Below, piece after piece: positions 44,274 to 53,775 of a stretch of 57,026 nucleotides of DNA. The notes beneath the pieces were generated by a model, which was not told the DNA's origin, ran no database searches, and saw only the letters and a list, made by a program, of their open reading frames with translations. The stretch's first letter is position 1. The number at the start of each line of letters is the position of its first letter. Source of the stretch: Desulfobacteraceae bacterium (GTDB taxonomy: Bacteria; Desulfobacterota; Desulfobacteria; Desulfobacterales; Desulfosalsimonadaceae). The DNA is taken from positions 1 through 57,026 of the forward strand of contig QZKW01000033.1 of the NCBI GenBank assembly GCA_003599885.1, in the 5' to 3' direction. The translations under genes and the position numbers were made by a program.

Positions 44274-45593
44274 ATGGCGAAACACAAAACCCCTTTGCTG
44301 GATCAGCTTGAAAGCGGTCCATGGCCGAGTTTTGTTTCAGATTTGAAACAGGAAGCCGCAGCAAGGGCAAAAAATGAAAAAAATGTTGAGTACCAGATAT
44401 CTCAGGATGTGGTTGAAGACCTGCTGGGTGTTCTTGAACTTTCATACAAAGACGGGACAACTCACTGGAAACACGGCGGTATCGTAGGTGTGTTCGGTTA
44501 CGGCGGCGGCGTTATCGGCCGTTATTGTGACCAACCGGGATTGTTTCCCGGCGTTGCGCATTTTCATACTATTCGCGTTGCTCAGCCGGCCGGAAAATTT
44601 TATACCACCGAATATCTGAAACAGTTGTGTGATCTGTGGGATTTACGCGGCAGCGGTCTCACCAATATGCATGGTTCCACCGGTGATATTATTTTGCTCG
44701 GTACGACAACTCCTCAGATCGAAGAATTTTTCTTTGAACTGACCCACAACATGAATCAGGATCTGGGCGGCTCCGGTTCCAACCTGCGGACCCCTGCAGA
44801 CTGCATCGGCCAGGCCCGTTGTGAATTTGCCTGCTATGATACCCAGGATCTGTGCCACACCCTGACCAATGATTATCAGGATGAACTGCATCGCCCGGCA
44901 TTCCCGTATAAATTTAAATTCAAATTTGACGGTTGCCCGAACTGCTGCGTGGCATCCATCGCCCGTTCCGACATGTCTTTTATCGGGACCTGGAAAGACG
45001 ATATCCGCATTGATCAGGATGCGGTTGCCGGTTATGTGAAAGGCGAGTTCAAACCCAACGCCGGCGCACATTCAGGCCGTGACTGGGGTGCTTTTGACAT
45101 TCAAAAGGAAGTGATCGCGCTTTGCCCCACCGAATGCATGAAATATGAAAACGGCAAACTGGAAATTGATAACAAGGAATGTACCCGGTGCATGCACTGC
45201 ATCAATGTTATGCCGAGAGCTTTAAAACCAGGTAAGGAAACAGGTCTGTCCATTCTCGTCGGCGCCAAAGCCCCGATTCTTGATGGCGCTCAGATGGGTT
45301 CTTTGCTCGTTCCTTTTGTGGAAGTGAACAAAGAGAACGGTTATGAAGAAATCAAGGAAGTGGTGGAAGCGATCTGGGATTGGTGGATGGAAGAAGGCAA
45401 AAACCGTGAACGGCTTGGTGAACTGATGAAACGTCAGGGATTCCAGAAAATGCTTGAAGCTACCAATATTAAACCGGTGGCCCAGCATGTTCAGGAACCC
45501 AGAACCAACCCCTATATCTTCTGGAAAGAAGAAGAAGTTGAAGGCGGCTGGGAACGTGACGTTAATGAATTCAGAAAAAACCATCTACGATAG
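44274..45593 (+). CDS. dsrA: Dissimilatory sulfite reductase alpha subunit (439 aa)
   Basis: Six-electron reduction of sulfite in anaerobic respiration, in an alpha2-beta2 siroheme enzyme with DsrC as sulfur acceptor. The siroheme-[4Fe-4S] cysteines lie in [16 protein letters not shown] and [16 protein letters not shown]; a ferredoxin domain has [20 protein letters not shown] and [11 protein letters not shown]. Other classical DsrA landmarks are [20 protein letters not shown] and the C-terminal [12 protein letters not shown]. Reductive (bacterial) type rather than oxidative, given the dsrD and dsrN partners. GGGAGG ribosome site. Confidence 0.99.
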   Translation: MAKHKTPLLDQLESGPWPSFVSDLKQEAAARAKNEKNVEYQISQDVVEDLLGVLELSYKDGTTHWKHGGIVGVFGYGGGVIGRYCDQPGLFPGVAHFHTIRVAQPAGKFYTTEYLKQLCDLWDLRGSGLTNMHGSTGDIILLGTTTPQIEEFFFELTHNMNQDLGGSGSNLRTPADCIGQARCEFACYDTQDLCHTLTNDYQDELHRPAFPYKFKFKFDGCPNCCVASIARSDMSFIGTWKDDIRIDQDAVAGYVKGEFKPNAGAHSGRDWGAFDIQKEVIALCPTECMKYENGKLEIDNKECTRCMHCINVMPRALKPGKETGLSILVGAKAPILDGAQMGSLLVPFVEVNKENGYEEIKEVVEAIWDWWMEEGKNRERLGELMKRQGFQKMLEATNIKPVAQHVQEPRTNPYIFWKEEEVEGGWERDVNEFRKNHLR

Positions 45594-45607
45594 GAAGGGG
45601 GCAAACA

Positions 45608-46753
45608 ATGGCATTTATATCATCTGGTTATAATCCAGACAAGCCTATGGAAAACCGGATTACCGACATCGGTCCAAGGCATTATGAAGAGTTTTATCCG
45701 GAAGTTATTAAGAAGAACAAAGGCAAATGGCTGTATCATGAAATTTTGAAACCGGGTGTTCTGGTCCATGTGGCGGAATCCGGAGATGAAGTATACACGG
45801 TCAGAGTCGGTGGCGCCCGTTTGATGAGTATCACCCATATCCGTGAAATCTGCGAAATCGCCGATAAGCACTGCGATGGCCACCTGCGTTTCACCACACG
45901 CAACAACATTGAATTCATGGTTGACGATAAGTCAAAAGTTGATGCCCTGATCAAAGATCTGGAAGCCCGCAAGTTTGACGGCGGCAGCTTCAAGTTCCCG
46001 GTGGGCGGCACCGGTGCCGGCATTACCAACATCGTTCATACCCAGGGCTGGGTACATTGCCATACACCGGCAACCGATGCTTCCGGCCCGGTAAAAGCGG
46101 CGATGGATGAATTGTTTACGGATTTTCAGTCCATGCGGATGCCTGCCCATGTTCGCATCGCCTTGGGCTGCTGCCTGAATATGTGCGGCGCTGTGCATTG
46201 CTCGGATATCGCAATTCTGGGATATCACCGCAAACCGCCTATGGTTGATCATGCGTACCTGGATAAAACGTGCGAAGTGCCTCTGGCCATCGCCGCTTGT
46301 CCGACCGCTGCTCTGAAGCCGAAAAAAGTTGATCTTGACGGCACCACCGTGAACAGTATTGAAGTGAACAAAGAACGCTGCATGTTCTGCGGTAACTGCT
46401 ACACTATGTGCCCGTCTCTGCCGCTTTCCGACAAAGAAGGCGACGGTATCGTTCTGATGGTCGGCGGGAAAGTATCCAACCGGATTTCCGCTCCCAAGTT
46501 CTCCAAAGTCGTTGTTTCATTTATTCCCAATGAAACCCCGAGATGGCCTTCCATGACGGCTCAGCTCCGTAATATAGTTGAAACCTACGCCAAAGACGCC
46601 CGCAAGTATGAGCGGCTCGGCGAATGGGCGGAACGTATCGGATGGGAGCGGTTCTTTGATAAAACCGGACTTGAATTTTCACATCACCTGATTGATGATT
46701 TCCGTGACCCGGCCTATTATACATGGCGCCAGACCACGAACTTCAAGTTCTAA
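45608..46753 (+). CDS. dsrB: Dissimilatory sulfite reductase beta subunit (381 aa)
   Basis: Paralogue of DsrA that holds the catalytic siroheme. [18 protein letters not shown] binds the siroheme-[4Fe-4S] unit; a ferredoxin domain carries CPTAALKP and [30 protein letters not shown] is the landmark used in dsrB typing. It starts 14 bp after the dsrA stop with AGGAAGGGGG upstream. A hairpin follows before dsrD. Confidence 0.99.
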   Translation: MAFISSGYNPDKPMENRITDIGPRHYEEFYPEVIKKNKGKWLYHEILKPGVLVHVAESGDEVYTVRVGGARLMSITHIREICEIADKHCDGHLRFTTRNNIEFMVDDKSKVDALIKDLEARKFDGGSFKFPVGGTGAGITNIVHTQGWVHCHTPATDASGPVKAAMDELFTDFQSMRMPAHVRIALGCCLNMCGAVHCSDIAILGYHRKPPMVDHAYLDKTCEVPLAIAACPTAALKPKKVDLDGTTVNSIEVNKERCMFCGNCYTMCPSLPLSDKEGDGIVLMVGGKVSNRISAPKFSKVVVSFIPNETPRWPSMTAQLRNIVETYAKDARKYERLGEWAERIGWERFFDKTGLEFSHHLIDDFRDPAYYTWRQTTNFKF

Positions 46754-46768
46754 CAGGCGTTTAAATGG

Positions 46769-46801
46769 TGCGGGAGCACTTTTGGTTTTAGTGCTCCCGC
46801 A
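46769..46801 (+). promoter_or_regulatory. Hairpin between dsrB and dsrD
   Basis: TGCGGGAGCACT (46769-46780) pairs perfectly with AGTGCTCCCGCA (46790-46801) around a 9-base loop. No long T run follows, so it is more likely an mRNA-end or processing structure than a full terminator. It would protect the abundant dsrAB message while dsrD and dsrN are made at lower level. Confidence 0.75.
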
Positions 46802-46830
46802 TTGACCTTTTAATAATGAAGGATAGGTTT

Positions 46831-47070
46831 ATGGAAATCGCAGAAGCAAAAGAGAAAATAGTTGAAGCGTTGACCAAGAAATCAAAATCAAAGTCAAAAT
46901 TTTATTTTAACGACTTGAGCGAGATTCTTGAACTGAAGCCCAGAGAAGCCAAAAAACTCATCAGTAAACTGGTGGAAGATGAGGTTCTGGAATACTGGTC
47001 AAGCGGCAGCACCACCATGTACGGACTCAAAGGCACGGGAAAACAGGCAGCTGCAGAGCATGAAGATTAA
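46831..47070 (+). CDS. dsrD: DsrD (79 aa)
   Basis: Small winged-helix protein found only with reductive DsrAB; it stimulates DsrAB activity. MEIAEAKEKIVEALTKKSKS, KFYFNDLSEILELKPREAKK and YWSSGSTTMYGLKG match it throughout. The start is the ATG at 46831, where DsrD proteins begin, preceded by AAGGATAGG. An ATG 15 bases earlier lacks a site. Confidence 0.97.
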   Translation: MEIAEAKEKIVEALTKKSKSKSKFYFNDLSEILELKPREAKKLISKLVEDEVLEYWSSGSTTMYGLKGTGKQAAAEHED

Positions 47071-47134
47071 TACTTCGTATGGTTGTATTTTCCGCTTTTT
47101 TCAGTTTTATTTTTATATGTAGTTTATTTGCACC

Positions 47135-48577
47135 ATGCCGGATGCCCGTATTGAGATTCCCCGAGTATTAATCGCCGCATTGCGGGGCGGGTCCGGGAAA
47201 ACGATAATTTCCATCGGAATTATCGCGGCTCTGTGCAACTCAGGAAAAACAGTTCTCCCTTTTAAAAAAGGTCCTGATTATATTGACGCAGGCTGGCTGG
47301 CCATGGCGGCCGGTCAGCCCTGTTATAATCTGGACACGTTTATGGTGAACGAGAATATCGTTTGCCGCTCCTTTTTATCGCATACATCACTCTCCTCCGG
47401 TAATCATATCGCAGTTATTGAAGGCAATCGCGGACTCTATGACGGGCTTGATGTGGATGGTTCCACGAGCACCGCTTCTCTTGCCAGGCTTTTAAATGCC
47501 CCTGTCATTCTTTGTCTGGATTGCACCAAAAGCACTCGCACCATGGCTGCGGTCGTTCTGGGATGTCTCCATTTTGATCCTGAAGTCAATATTCAGGGGG
47601 TTATTTTAAATCGGGTGGCGGGCTCCCGTCATGAAGCCATTCTGCGCCAGAGCATTGAAAAACATTGCCATGTCCCGGTGATCGGCGCTGTGCCTAAACT
47701 AAAAGCCCACGATTTTCCTGAACGCCATATGGGTCTGATTCCGGCACCGGAGCATTTATGGGTCAGTGAGTCCATTGCTGCTGCGGCAAAGGTGGTGGCC
47801 GATCATGTGGATCTGTCTGCTGTCCTCAGTATTGCGGCCTCGGCTGAAAACATGCCGGGGACCTGCGGGCTGAAAACGCCCGAACCCATTGAGATAACCG
47901 ACACTGACAAGTCATCACGCCCCGTCACCCCCGTTAATTATCCCCGGCGTCCCAGAATCGGCGTTGTCCGGGATTCCGCCTTCCAGTTTTATTATCCGGA
48001 TAATCTCCAGGCCCTGGTTTCAGCGGGTGCGGAATTGGTTGCAGTAAGCCCCCTCACCGACCCGTCATTGCCGGATATCGATGCCTTGTATATCGGCGGC
48101 GGATTCCCGGAAACCCATGCATCGGAATTGTCTCAGAACCTTCGTTTCAGAAAGGATATTCAATCGGCGGCTGAGGACGGACTGCCCGTTTATGCGGAAT
48201 GCGGCGGTTTAATGTATCTGGGCGAGTCACTGGAGCTGGACCAGATTTATCCCATGACCGGGGTGCTGCCGATTGTTTTCGGGTTTTCTAAAAAACCTCA
48301 GGGGCATGGTTACACCATCGCAATGGTTGACCGGAAAAATCCGTTTTATGAGGTCGGAACGGTTTTAAAGGGCCATGAATTCCATTATTCCAAAGTGCTT
48401 TCATTCTCGGGGGAAGCTTCTGATATGGTTTTTGCCATGGGCAAAGGGCGGGGGATTATCAATTTAAAAGATGGCATCTGCTATAAAAATGTTCTGGCCA
48501 CCTATACCCATATCCATGCATCGGGAACGCCGCAATGGGCTGAAAGCATGATTCGGCTGGCAAAAAAACGGATTTAG
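47135..48577 (+). CDS. dsrN: Cobyrinate a,c-diamide synthase-like siroheme amidase (480 aa)
   Basis: Two-domain CobB/CbiA protein: N-terminal P-loop LIAALRGGSGKTIISIGIIA and DYIDAGWLAMAAGQPCYNLD; C-terminal class I glutamine amidotransferase domain with the nucleophile cysteine in VYAECGGLMYLGESLEL and the late YTHIHASG. In the dsr locus this protein is called DsrN and is thought to convert siroheme to siro-amide for DsrAB. Outside it, it makes cobyrinate diamide, and a dual role is possible. No clear ribosome site is present, and translation may depend on coupling. A strong terminator follows. Confidence 0.94.
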   Translation: MPDARIEIPRVLIAALRGGSGKTIISIGIIAALCNSGKTVLPFKKGPDYIDAGWLAMAAGQPCYNLDTFMVNENIVCRSFLSHTSLSSGNHIAVIEGNRGLYDGLDVDGSTSTASLARLLNAPVILCLDCTKSTRTMAAVVLGCLHFDPEVNIQGVILNRVAGSRHEAILRQSIEKHCHVPVIGAVPKLKAHDFPERHMGLIPAPEHLWVSESIAAAAKVVADHVDLSAVLSIAASAENMPGTCGLKTPEPIEITDTDKSSRPVTPVNYPRRPRIGVVRDSAFQFYYPDNLQALVSAGAELVAVSPLTDPSLPDIDALYIGGGFPETHASELSQNLRFRKDIQSAAEDGLPVYAECGGLMYLGESLELDQIYPMTGVLPIVFGFSKKPQGHGYTIAMVDRKNPFYEVGTVLKGHEFHYSKVLSFSGEASDMVFAMGKGRGIINLKDGICYKNVLATYTHIHASGTPQWAESMIRLAKKRI

Positions 48578-48607
48578 CCTTTGCGAAATAAGGCGTAACA
48601 AAAAAGT

Positions 48608-48648
48608 AAAGCCGGAAGCGGTGCCTTGGCGCCGCTTCCGGCTTTTTT
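48608..48648 (+). terminator. Intrinsic terminator of the dsr operon
   Basis: GCCGGAAGCGG (48611-48621) pairs with CCGCTTCCGGC (48632-48642), followed by TTTTTT. It separates the operon from the convergent cytochrome gene. Confidence 0.94.
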
Positions 48649-48686
48649 AACTTCAGGTAATAAAAGTCTGTTGGATAAAACCCTTA

Positions 48687-49166
48687 TTATTTTTCCTTTT
48701 TGGGATGGCATTCGGCGCATTTGACTGGACCGGCGGCGGCTTTTTTATGGCAGTCAATACAGTTTTGATGAATTGCGCCGTAATAATATTCCCGTTCGAG
48801 TTTGGCGTAATCGGCAGCAGATACGCCTTTTTCTTTTTTGGGCTTTTCCGCTTTTTTATGGCATTCCATGCATTTCTGAACCGCGTCGCCTGCTTTGAGC
48901 GCAAGGGGCTTGCCGTCTTTATCATGGTGGCAATCACCGCAAGCGACTGCGTGTCCAGCGGGTTTGGCATCAGTGTGTTTTTTATGATCAAACATGACAA
49001 TGCCCATTTTATGTTTGGCGAATGCGGCCGTGTTCTTCATTTCGATCACATCTTTGACTTCAGTGCCTGCGCATGCATCTTTCGCCTGGAGAGCCATCCC
49101 GCTCAATAACATCACGATGCCTGCAATAACTGCTGATACAATGATTTGTTTGCCTTTCCTGTCCAT
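48687..49166 (-). CDS. Tetraheme cytochrome c3 family protein (159 aa)
   Basis: Signal peptide (IIVSAVIAGIVMLLSGMALQ, then AKDACA) followed by four CXXCH heme sites: CGDCH, CMECH, CIDCH and CAECH, with the extra histidines needed for bis-His binding (FDHKKHTD, VACGDCHHD, YYYGAIHQN). This is the class III, four-heme periplasmic type that carries electrons from hydrogenases or formate dehydrogenases to membrane complexes. It lies convergent with dsr and is spaced from it by a terminator. AAGGAGGAAG precedes the ATG. Confidence 0.96.
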   Translation of the reverse strand: MDRKGKQIIVSAVIAGIVMLLSGMALQAKDACAGTEVKDVIEMKNTAAFAKHKMGIVMFDHKKHTDAKPAGHAVACGDCHHDKDGKPLALKAGDAVQKCMECHKKAEKPKKEKGVSAADYAKLEREYYYGAIHQNCIDCHKKAAAGPVKCAECHPKKEK

Positions 49167-49340
49167 TTCTTCCTCCTTAAAACAATAAAGATTTATTAAA
49201 ACAACCTGTTATATTTAATATGGGTATTGGTTTGCTTAATAGAGCATCTGGTGTGACGGATATCATTTGTTGCCTGTGATGTCAATAAAAACAAGCAAAT
49301 GAAGAGATGTTCAGGTGGCTGAGAGTCAGTGTCAACGTTT

Positions 49341-50186
49341 TTATATGAAAATTTGTGAGAGCGGCGTTTCTTTAAACTGTTCAGCCCTTGCCCGAATACG
49401 GGCTTCAACCTGAGAAAAGTCGGCTCTAATGGCATCTTCCGGGCACAATCGTACGCAATTGTAGCAAGAAATACACCGGTTTTCAAATTCAGGCCAGGGT
49501 CTGAAGGAAATTGCATCCGTAGGGCAGAAGGAAGAGCACTCTTCACATTGGGTACACATATCCTGGTCTATTTTTCGTTTGGGTAAATGGGCTGATTTCA
49601 GGGAGATTTTTCGCATTTCTGCTTGAATTTCCGGCGGGTAAGAGGTCAGTTGTGACAGATCGATGGCGCCGGATGTTTCTGTAGCCATTTTATCAAGAAA
49701 GCTGCCTACCATTTCCTGGATCATCTGATCATCTGCCGCATCCGGATGACCCATTCCCATCGGCTCTTTCATTTGCCACATCATGGAATGAAGGGCCAGA
49801 ATCTTTGCAGCCCCGACCACATTCATATTTTTTGTCTCCAGGGCCTTTGCCATCTCATACAAGGCGATGCCGCTCGAAGCGCCGCCCCAGGTAACAAAAG
49901 GGACAACCGGCAGATGGGTATTCTGGGGCAAGCGGGAAATAAAATTCATGACCGGCGGGACGGCGTGGGAAACGTACACCGGGGAGCCTACAAACATGCA
50001 GGTGCCATTTTTGGTTCGCCGGATTTTGGATATGGTGGCGGTTTCACTGAATTTCTTGCTTAAATCACATTCAACAACTTCAATTTTCAGCGATTCGAGG
50101 GTTTTTCGGATAACTTTGCTGACATGACGTGTGGAGCCGGCCGGAGAACAGTATACAATAAACGCTTTTTGGATTTTTTCAGTCAT
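49341..50186 (-). CDS. Flavodoxin/2x[4Fe-4S] ferredoxin fusion, EFR1-type (281 aa)
   Basis: The N-terminal 180 residues are flavodoxin-like (AFIVYCSPAGSTRHVSKVIR is the FMN phosphate loop; FVGSPVYVSHAVPPVMNF). The C-terminus has two ferredoxin motifs, CTQCEECSSFCP and CISCYNCVRLCP. EFR1-type proteins are cytosolic low-potential electron carriers. Alone on the minus strand after the cytochrome c3 gene, it fits the electron-transfer theme here. The fold is secure; the partner is not known. Confidence 0.9.
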   Translation of the reverse strand: MTEKIQKAFIVYCSPAGSTRHVSKVIRKTLESLKIEVVECDLSKKFSETATISKIRRTKNGTCMFVGSPVYVSHAVPPVMNFISRLPQNTHLPVVPFVTWGGASSGIALYEMAKALETKNMNVVGAAKILALHSMMWQMKEPMGMGHPDAADDQMIQEMVGSFLDKMATETSGAIDLSQLTSYPPEIQAEMRKISLKSAHLPKRKIDQDMCTQCEECSSFCPTDAISFRPWPEFENRCISCYNCVRLCPEDAIRADFSQVEARIRARAEQFKETPLSQIFI

Positions 50187-50312
50187 CAGATAACTTGTGC
50201 CTTTTATAAAATATTTCTTTATAGTTAAATGAATTTTCGCTGTTTGAATAAATGACCGCCGGACAGGAGCGCGGGGTCAACCGTTAAACACCTGTCATTG
50301 AAAGAGAGCGGC

Positions 50313-51119
50313 TTACCTGATGGTCCCTCTGATGAACATTTTGATTTCCGGCTTGATGGCGCTATCGGTTTTGATAATCATTTTGCCTAAATACTGACCG
50401 GGGGATTTTATTTTATTTTTTGCAGTTACACTATATTTACCGTTATCGCTGTCAATCTCAATGGATACCTTCTCTTTGAGCTTGTCTTCCAATTCAAAAC
50501 CGGTAATTGAGAAAGGATATTCTTTATAGGGTGTAATAATTGAGGTTACTTGAACCGTGTCTCCGGCCAGTCCTTTCAAAATCAGGCTTTTGGGCGAAAG
50601 ATCGGCGAACAGGCTGACTTGACCATATATCAAGAGCTTTTGCATCCCATTGTCGGGTTCGTTGGTAGACACCAGAATGTCTCTGGAAAATTCCATGCCG
50701 CCATATCCATTGGTGTCGATGGTAATGATAATTTTGCCTTTTTCGCCGGGAAAAATCATTTTGGGGTATTCCGGGACAGCACACGCGCAGCCGGTATAGA
50801 CACTTGATATCCGCAGCGGAGATTCCCCCTGGTTTTCCATAATGAATTCATGAACAAATTTGCTTCCATCTACCACGGTTCCAAAATTATGCATGGGTTC
50901 CGGAACAAATGCAACCGGCCATCCGGTGGTAGAGGCGACAGCGGGTAATACAACCGGCTGGTCAGAGGCTGGAGTTACTGCAGTCGACTCAGGCCCTGAA
51001 GTTTCAACTGTATCCTTTTTAAGCGGTGCCGCCGGCTGACGGCCAGCGCAAGCAGATATAAGTGTTGTCACCAGAGCTAATATAAGAAGGCCATGTATGG
51101 CAAATGCTTTAATTTTCAT
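50313..51119 (-). CDS. DUF1573 lipoprotein (268 aa)
   Basis: Lipoprotein signal LVTTLISAC gives an acylated cysteine at about residue 24, so it is anchored to a membrane outside the cytoplasm. A Pro/Ser/Thr linker leads to a DUF1573 immunoglobulin-like domain (NFGTVVDGSKFVHEFIMENQ, GCACAVPEYPKMIFPGEKGK). Two ATGs overlap at the start; the second (51119) is better spaced after GGAGG. No known reaction. Nearest neighbours are EFR1 and tatC. Confidence 0.88.
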   Translation of the reverse strand: MKIKAFAIHGLLILALVTTLISACAGRQPAAPLKKDTVETSGPESTAVTPASDQPVVLPAVASTTGWPVAFVPEPMHNFGTVVDGSKFVHEFIMENQGESPLRISSVYTGCACAVPEYPKMIFPGEKGKIIITIDTNGYGGMEFSRDILVSTNEPDNGMQKLLIYGQVSLFADLSPKSLILKGLAGDTVQVTSIITPYKEYPFSITGFELEDKLKEKVSIEIDSDNGKYSVTAKNKIKSPGQYLGKMIIKTDSAIKPEIKMFIRGTIR

Positions 51120-51248
51120 CATACCTCCGTATGGTTTCCCAGAATTTATTTTTAATCGTATTCATACATAAAAAACAAAGGAAACTTATAAAAAAATATT
51201 AAAAAATAGAAGGGAGATTTGTAACTTTCTTATATAAAAACAAAATCA

Positions 51249-52004
51249 TTAAGCCGACGGAATCTCATCCGGACTGTTTTTAACAGGTTTTTTCCCGAAA
51301 ATGCGCGCGCCGATGACGCTGATTTCATAAAGCGCCATCATCGGCATGGCCATCAGGATTTGTGTGACCCCGTCCGGAGGGGTTAAAATGGCGGCAACGA
51401 TAAAAATAATTAAAATGGCGTATTTCCGGTTGGCTTTTAGAAAATCGACGGAAACCAGCCCGATGCGGGCAAGAAAGGTAATGACGATCGGCATCTCAAA
51501 CGCGAATCCAAAGACCAGCAGCATTTTTGAAGAAAAACTGAGGTATTCTTTCATTGACGGAAGGGGCCGGATGGTATCCGTGGCGAACCCCAGCAGAAAC
51601 TTGAATCCAAACGGAAACATGACAAAATATCCGAACAGTGCGCCGCCGAGAAAGAAAAAGGAAGAAATAATGACGATGGGCAGGACCAGTTTGCGTTCAT
51701 TCCGGTATAGCCCCGGAGCCACAAACATCCAGAATTCATAAACAATCACGGGTACCGCCAGGAGGATGCCGGACAAAAAGGACACTTTCAGAAAAGTGAA
51801 AAAAGCTTCCGAAATCCCGGTAAATATCAGTGCGCCGCCCGGATCCATCACGTCGATGAGCGGACGGGTGAGGATTTCAAAGAGTTTTTCTTTAAATGCG
51901 TAAGAGACCGCAAACCCGATCGCAACAGCGATGCAGCAGCGGATTAACCGTTTGCGAAGTTCCTCCAGATGAGAGGTAAACGGGAGTTTTTCTGCATCAC
52001 TCAT
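51249..52004 (-). CDS. tatC: Sec-independent protein translocase TatC (251 aa)
   Basis: Six-helix receptor of twin-arginine signal peptides: [20 protein letters not shown] at the N-terminus, [20 protein letters not shown], and [19 protein letters not shown] near the end. It overlaps the tatB stop by 8 bases, so they are translationally coupled. Confidence 0.97.
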   Translation of the reverse strand: MSDAEKLPFTSHLEELRKRLIRCCIAVAIGFAVSYAFKEKLFEILTRPLIDVMDPGGALIFTGISEAFFTFLKVSFLSGILLAVPVIVYEFWMFVAPGLYRNERKLVLPIVIISSFFFLGGALFGYFVMFPFGFKFLLGFATDTIRPLPSMKEYLSFSSKMLLVFGFAFEMPIVITFLARIGLVSVDFLKANRKYAILIIFIVAAILTPPDGVTQILMAMPMMALYEISVIGARIFGKKPVKNSPDEIPSA

Positions 52005-52389
52005 TATTTTTGGTTCCGATGTACGGGTCGGATGGATGGTCCGCCGGGAGACCTTCCGAAGGGCTTACAGGCGCGTCGGTCACACTCGGCTTGGGGTCCA
52101 CCAGGCCGTTTTCCGGTTTGGCGGGCCGCTCATCTTGTTTGACGGGTGATGTCGGGATCGGTGTTTTGATTGTGTCCCTCAGGTCATCGCTGATGTCTTT
52201 AAACGGTTTTTTGAGGGTTTTGATGTCGTCGTCCATATCCATGGAATCCTTGAATTCCTTGGTGGCTCTTTTAAACTCGTTGATTGCGCGGCCAAGGGAT
52301 TTGGCCAGATCCGGCAGTTTTTTAGGGCCGATAACAATCAGCGCGATAATCAGTATTACGATTAATTCCGGCATTCCGATGCCAAACAT
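51997..52389 (-). CDS. tatB: Sec-independent protein translocase TatB/TatA-type (130 aa)
   Basis: Single N-terminal helix [20 protein letters not shown] with the Glu8 position of TatB, then [20 protein letters not shown] amphipathic helix and a proline-rich acidic tail. The MPEL/GPKKLP pattern is also seen in TatA; TatB is favoured because of the Glu and the direct link to tatC. Functions in folded-protein export, notably of molybdoenzymes. Confidence 0.88.
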   Translation of the reverse strand: MFGIGMPELIVILIIALIVIGPKKLPDLAKSLGRAINEFKRATKEFKDSMDMDDDIKTLKKPFKDISDDLRDTIKTPIPTSPVKQDERPAKPENGLVDPKPSVTDAPVSPSEGLPADHPSDPYIGTKNNE

Positions 52390-52424
52390 AAGTAAAGAAT
52401 CCTTTATTTAATATGAAGATGGGG

Positions 52425-52931
52425 CTATGCCCGGCGGACATGGGCCGCGATATGTCCGGCTTCCGGAAAGATCAGCGACTTGCAGGCCAGCTTGCAGGCA
52501 TTCAGGCTTCCGGGAAGACAGAACACGGTGGTCGTATTAATAACCCCTGCGGTGGCGCGGGACATCATGGCTGCTGAATCAATTTCTTCAAAGCTGAGCA
52601 GGGTGAACAGGGTCGCAAATGCTGTAAGTTCTTTTGTAAAGAGTGGCCGTATGGCTTCGATTGTCACATCGGACGGAGTCAGGCCCGTGCCGCCGGTAAT
52701 CAGCAGAATGTCCGGTCCCCGGTCATTAATAATGCTCCATGCAGCCTGCTCGATTAACTGCCGGTCATCTCCAACCACCCGGTGAACCACCACTTCGTGA
52801 CCTTCTTTTTCCGCCTGTTTTTTCATCCACCGGCCGCTGACATCATCCGCCAGCGTCCGGGTGCTTGACACCGTCATAATTCCGACGCTCAGCTTTTTCA
52901 ACGCATTTTTTTTGTGTTCCACATGTCCCAT
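52425..52931 (-). CDS. moaB: Molybdopterin adenylyltransferase-type protein MoaB/Mog (168 aa)
   Basis: LSVGIMTVSSTRT near the start, LLITGGTGLTPSDVTIEAIR (MPT-binding) and VFCLPGSLNACKLACKSLI are MoCF-fold blocks. It activates molybdopterin by adenylation before molybdenum insertion. The ATG at 52931 follows the pyrR stop by one base, so expression is coupled to pyrR. It lies 36 bp before tatB. Confidence 0.94.
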   Translation of the reverse strand: MGHVEHKKNALKKLSVGIMTVSSTRTLADDVSGRWMKKQAEKEGHEVVVHRVVGDDRQLIEQAAWSIINDRGPDILLITGGTGLTPSDVTIEAIRPLFTKELTAFATLFTLLSFEEIDSAAMMSRATAGVINTTTVFCLPGSLNACKLACKSLIFPEAGHIAAHVRRA

Positions 52932-52932
52932 A

Positions 52933-53472
52933 TTATTTTTCCGGAAGGATGTCCACCCGGTCCGTGCCGTCAACTTCCGTCAGCAGCACATTGACCGCTT
53001 CTTTAAGGCTGGTTTTAATGGTTTGGCCGATATAGTTGGCGTGAATCGGCAGTTCCCTGTGTCCCCGGTCGATAAATACCGCCAGCTCGATACGCGCCGG
53101 CCGGCCAAAATCCATCAGCGCGTCCATGGCGGCCCGCACGGTTCTGCCGGTAAACAGGACATCATCGATTAAGATGATTTGCATATCATCAATGTTAAAT
53201 GAAATATCACTTTTCCTGACAACCGGTTGCGCGCCAATGCGGGTCCAGTCGTCCCGGTAGAGATTAATATCCACCGAGCCTGCGGGCAGTTCAATCCCTT
53301 CGGACTGCATTAGCTGATTCCGGAGGCGGTTGGCAAGAAAAACTCCCCGGGTATGAATCCCGATCAGCGCCAGATTGTTCATGCGCGTGTGGGTTGCGAT
53401 AATGTCCTGCGCCATTTTTTTGATCATACGTTCCATATCCAGAGCATCCAGCGCCATATGAATATTACTCAT
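52933..53472 (-). CDS. pyrR: Bifunctional pyr regulator / uracil phosphoribosyltransferase PyrR (179 aa)
   Basis: ILIDDVLFTGRTVRAAMDAL is the PRPP loop; LALIGIHTRGVFLANRL and DINLYRDDW are further PyrR blocks. The protein salvages uracil to UMP and, in many bacteria, binds pyr leader RNA. No pyr biosynthetic gene is next to it; the operon continues with moaB-tatB-tatC, so its control role here is uncertain. AAGGT ribosome site. Confidence 0.95.
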   Translation of the reverse strand: MSNIHMALDALDMERMIKKMAQDIIATHTRMNNLALIGIHTRGVFLANRLRNQLMQSEGIELPAGSVDINLYRDDWTRIGAQPVVRKSDISFNIDDMQIILIDDVLFTGRTVRAAMDALMDFGRPARIELAVFIDRGHRELPIHANYIGQTIKTSLKEAVNVLLTEVDGTDRVDILPEK

Positions 53473-53540
53473 ACCTTATCCCTTGTTTGTTGTTGGGTCG
53501 GTCAGGAAAGTGAGAATTCCTGTTGACGGTAAAAGGGGCT

Positions 53541-53729
53541 ATGTCAGTCAGAACGGTGTCAGTGTATACTATGGGAGAAAAAAATATCAAGGTTTATTCA
53601 AGCGGGCAGGAGAGAGAAAAATGCGGAAACACAACAGGGGAAATTATTTTAAAACCCGGCTTGATTTTGATTGAAATTTCTCTTACTCTGACGGCGCTCA
53701 TCATAATTGTTCTCTTCTTTGTTTTTTGA
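53541..53729 (+). CDS. Possible small membrane protein (62 aa)
   Basis: ATG at 53541 is preceded by GGGG; the reading frame runs to 53729. The last 20 residues (LIEISLTLTALIIIVLFFVF) are a clear hydrophobic helix, while the N-terminal 40 are hydrophilic with one cysteine. It lies in the 303-bp gap between pyrR and mobA, where nothing else is seen. Length and lack of homologues make it uncertain. Confidence 0.4.
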   Translation: MSVRTVSVYTMGEKNIKVYSSGQEREKCGNTTGEIILKPGLILIEISLTLTALIIIVLFFVF

Positions 53730-53775
53730 ATTTTTACAGTTGGTCCGGATAAGGATAAACAGAAACCATCACCCG

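Noticed and set aside
46816-47070. Longer DsrD starting at ATG 46816
   Set aside because: DsrD proteins begin at MEIAEAKEK-type sequence and the ribosome site lies between the two ATGs.
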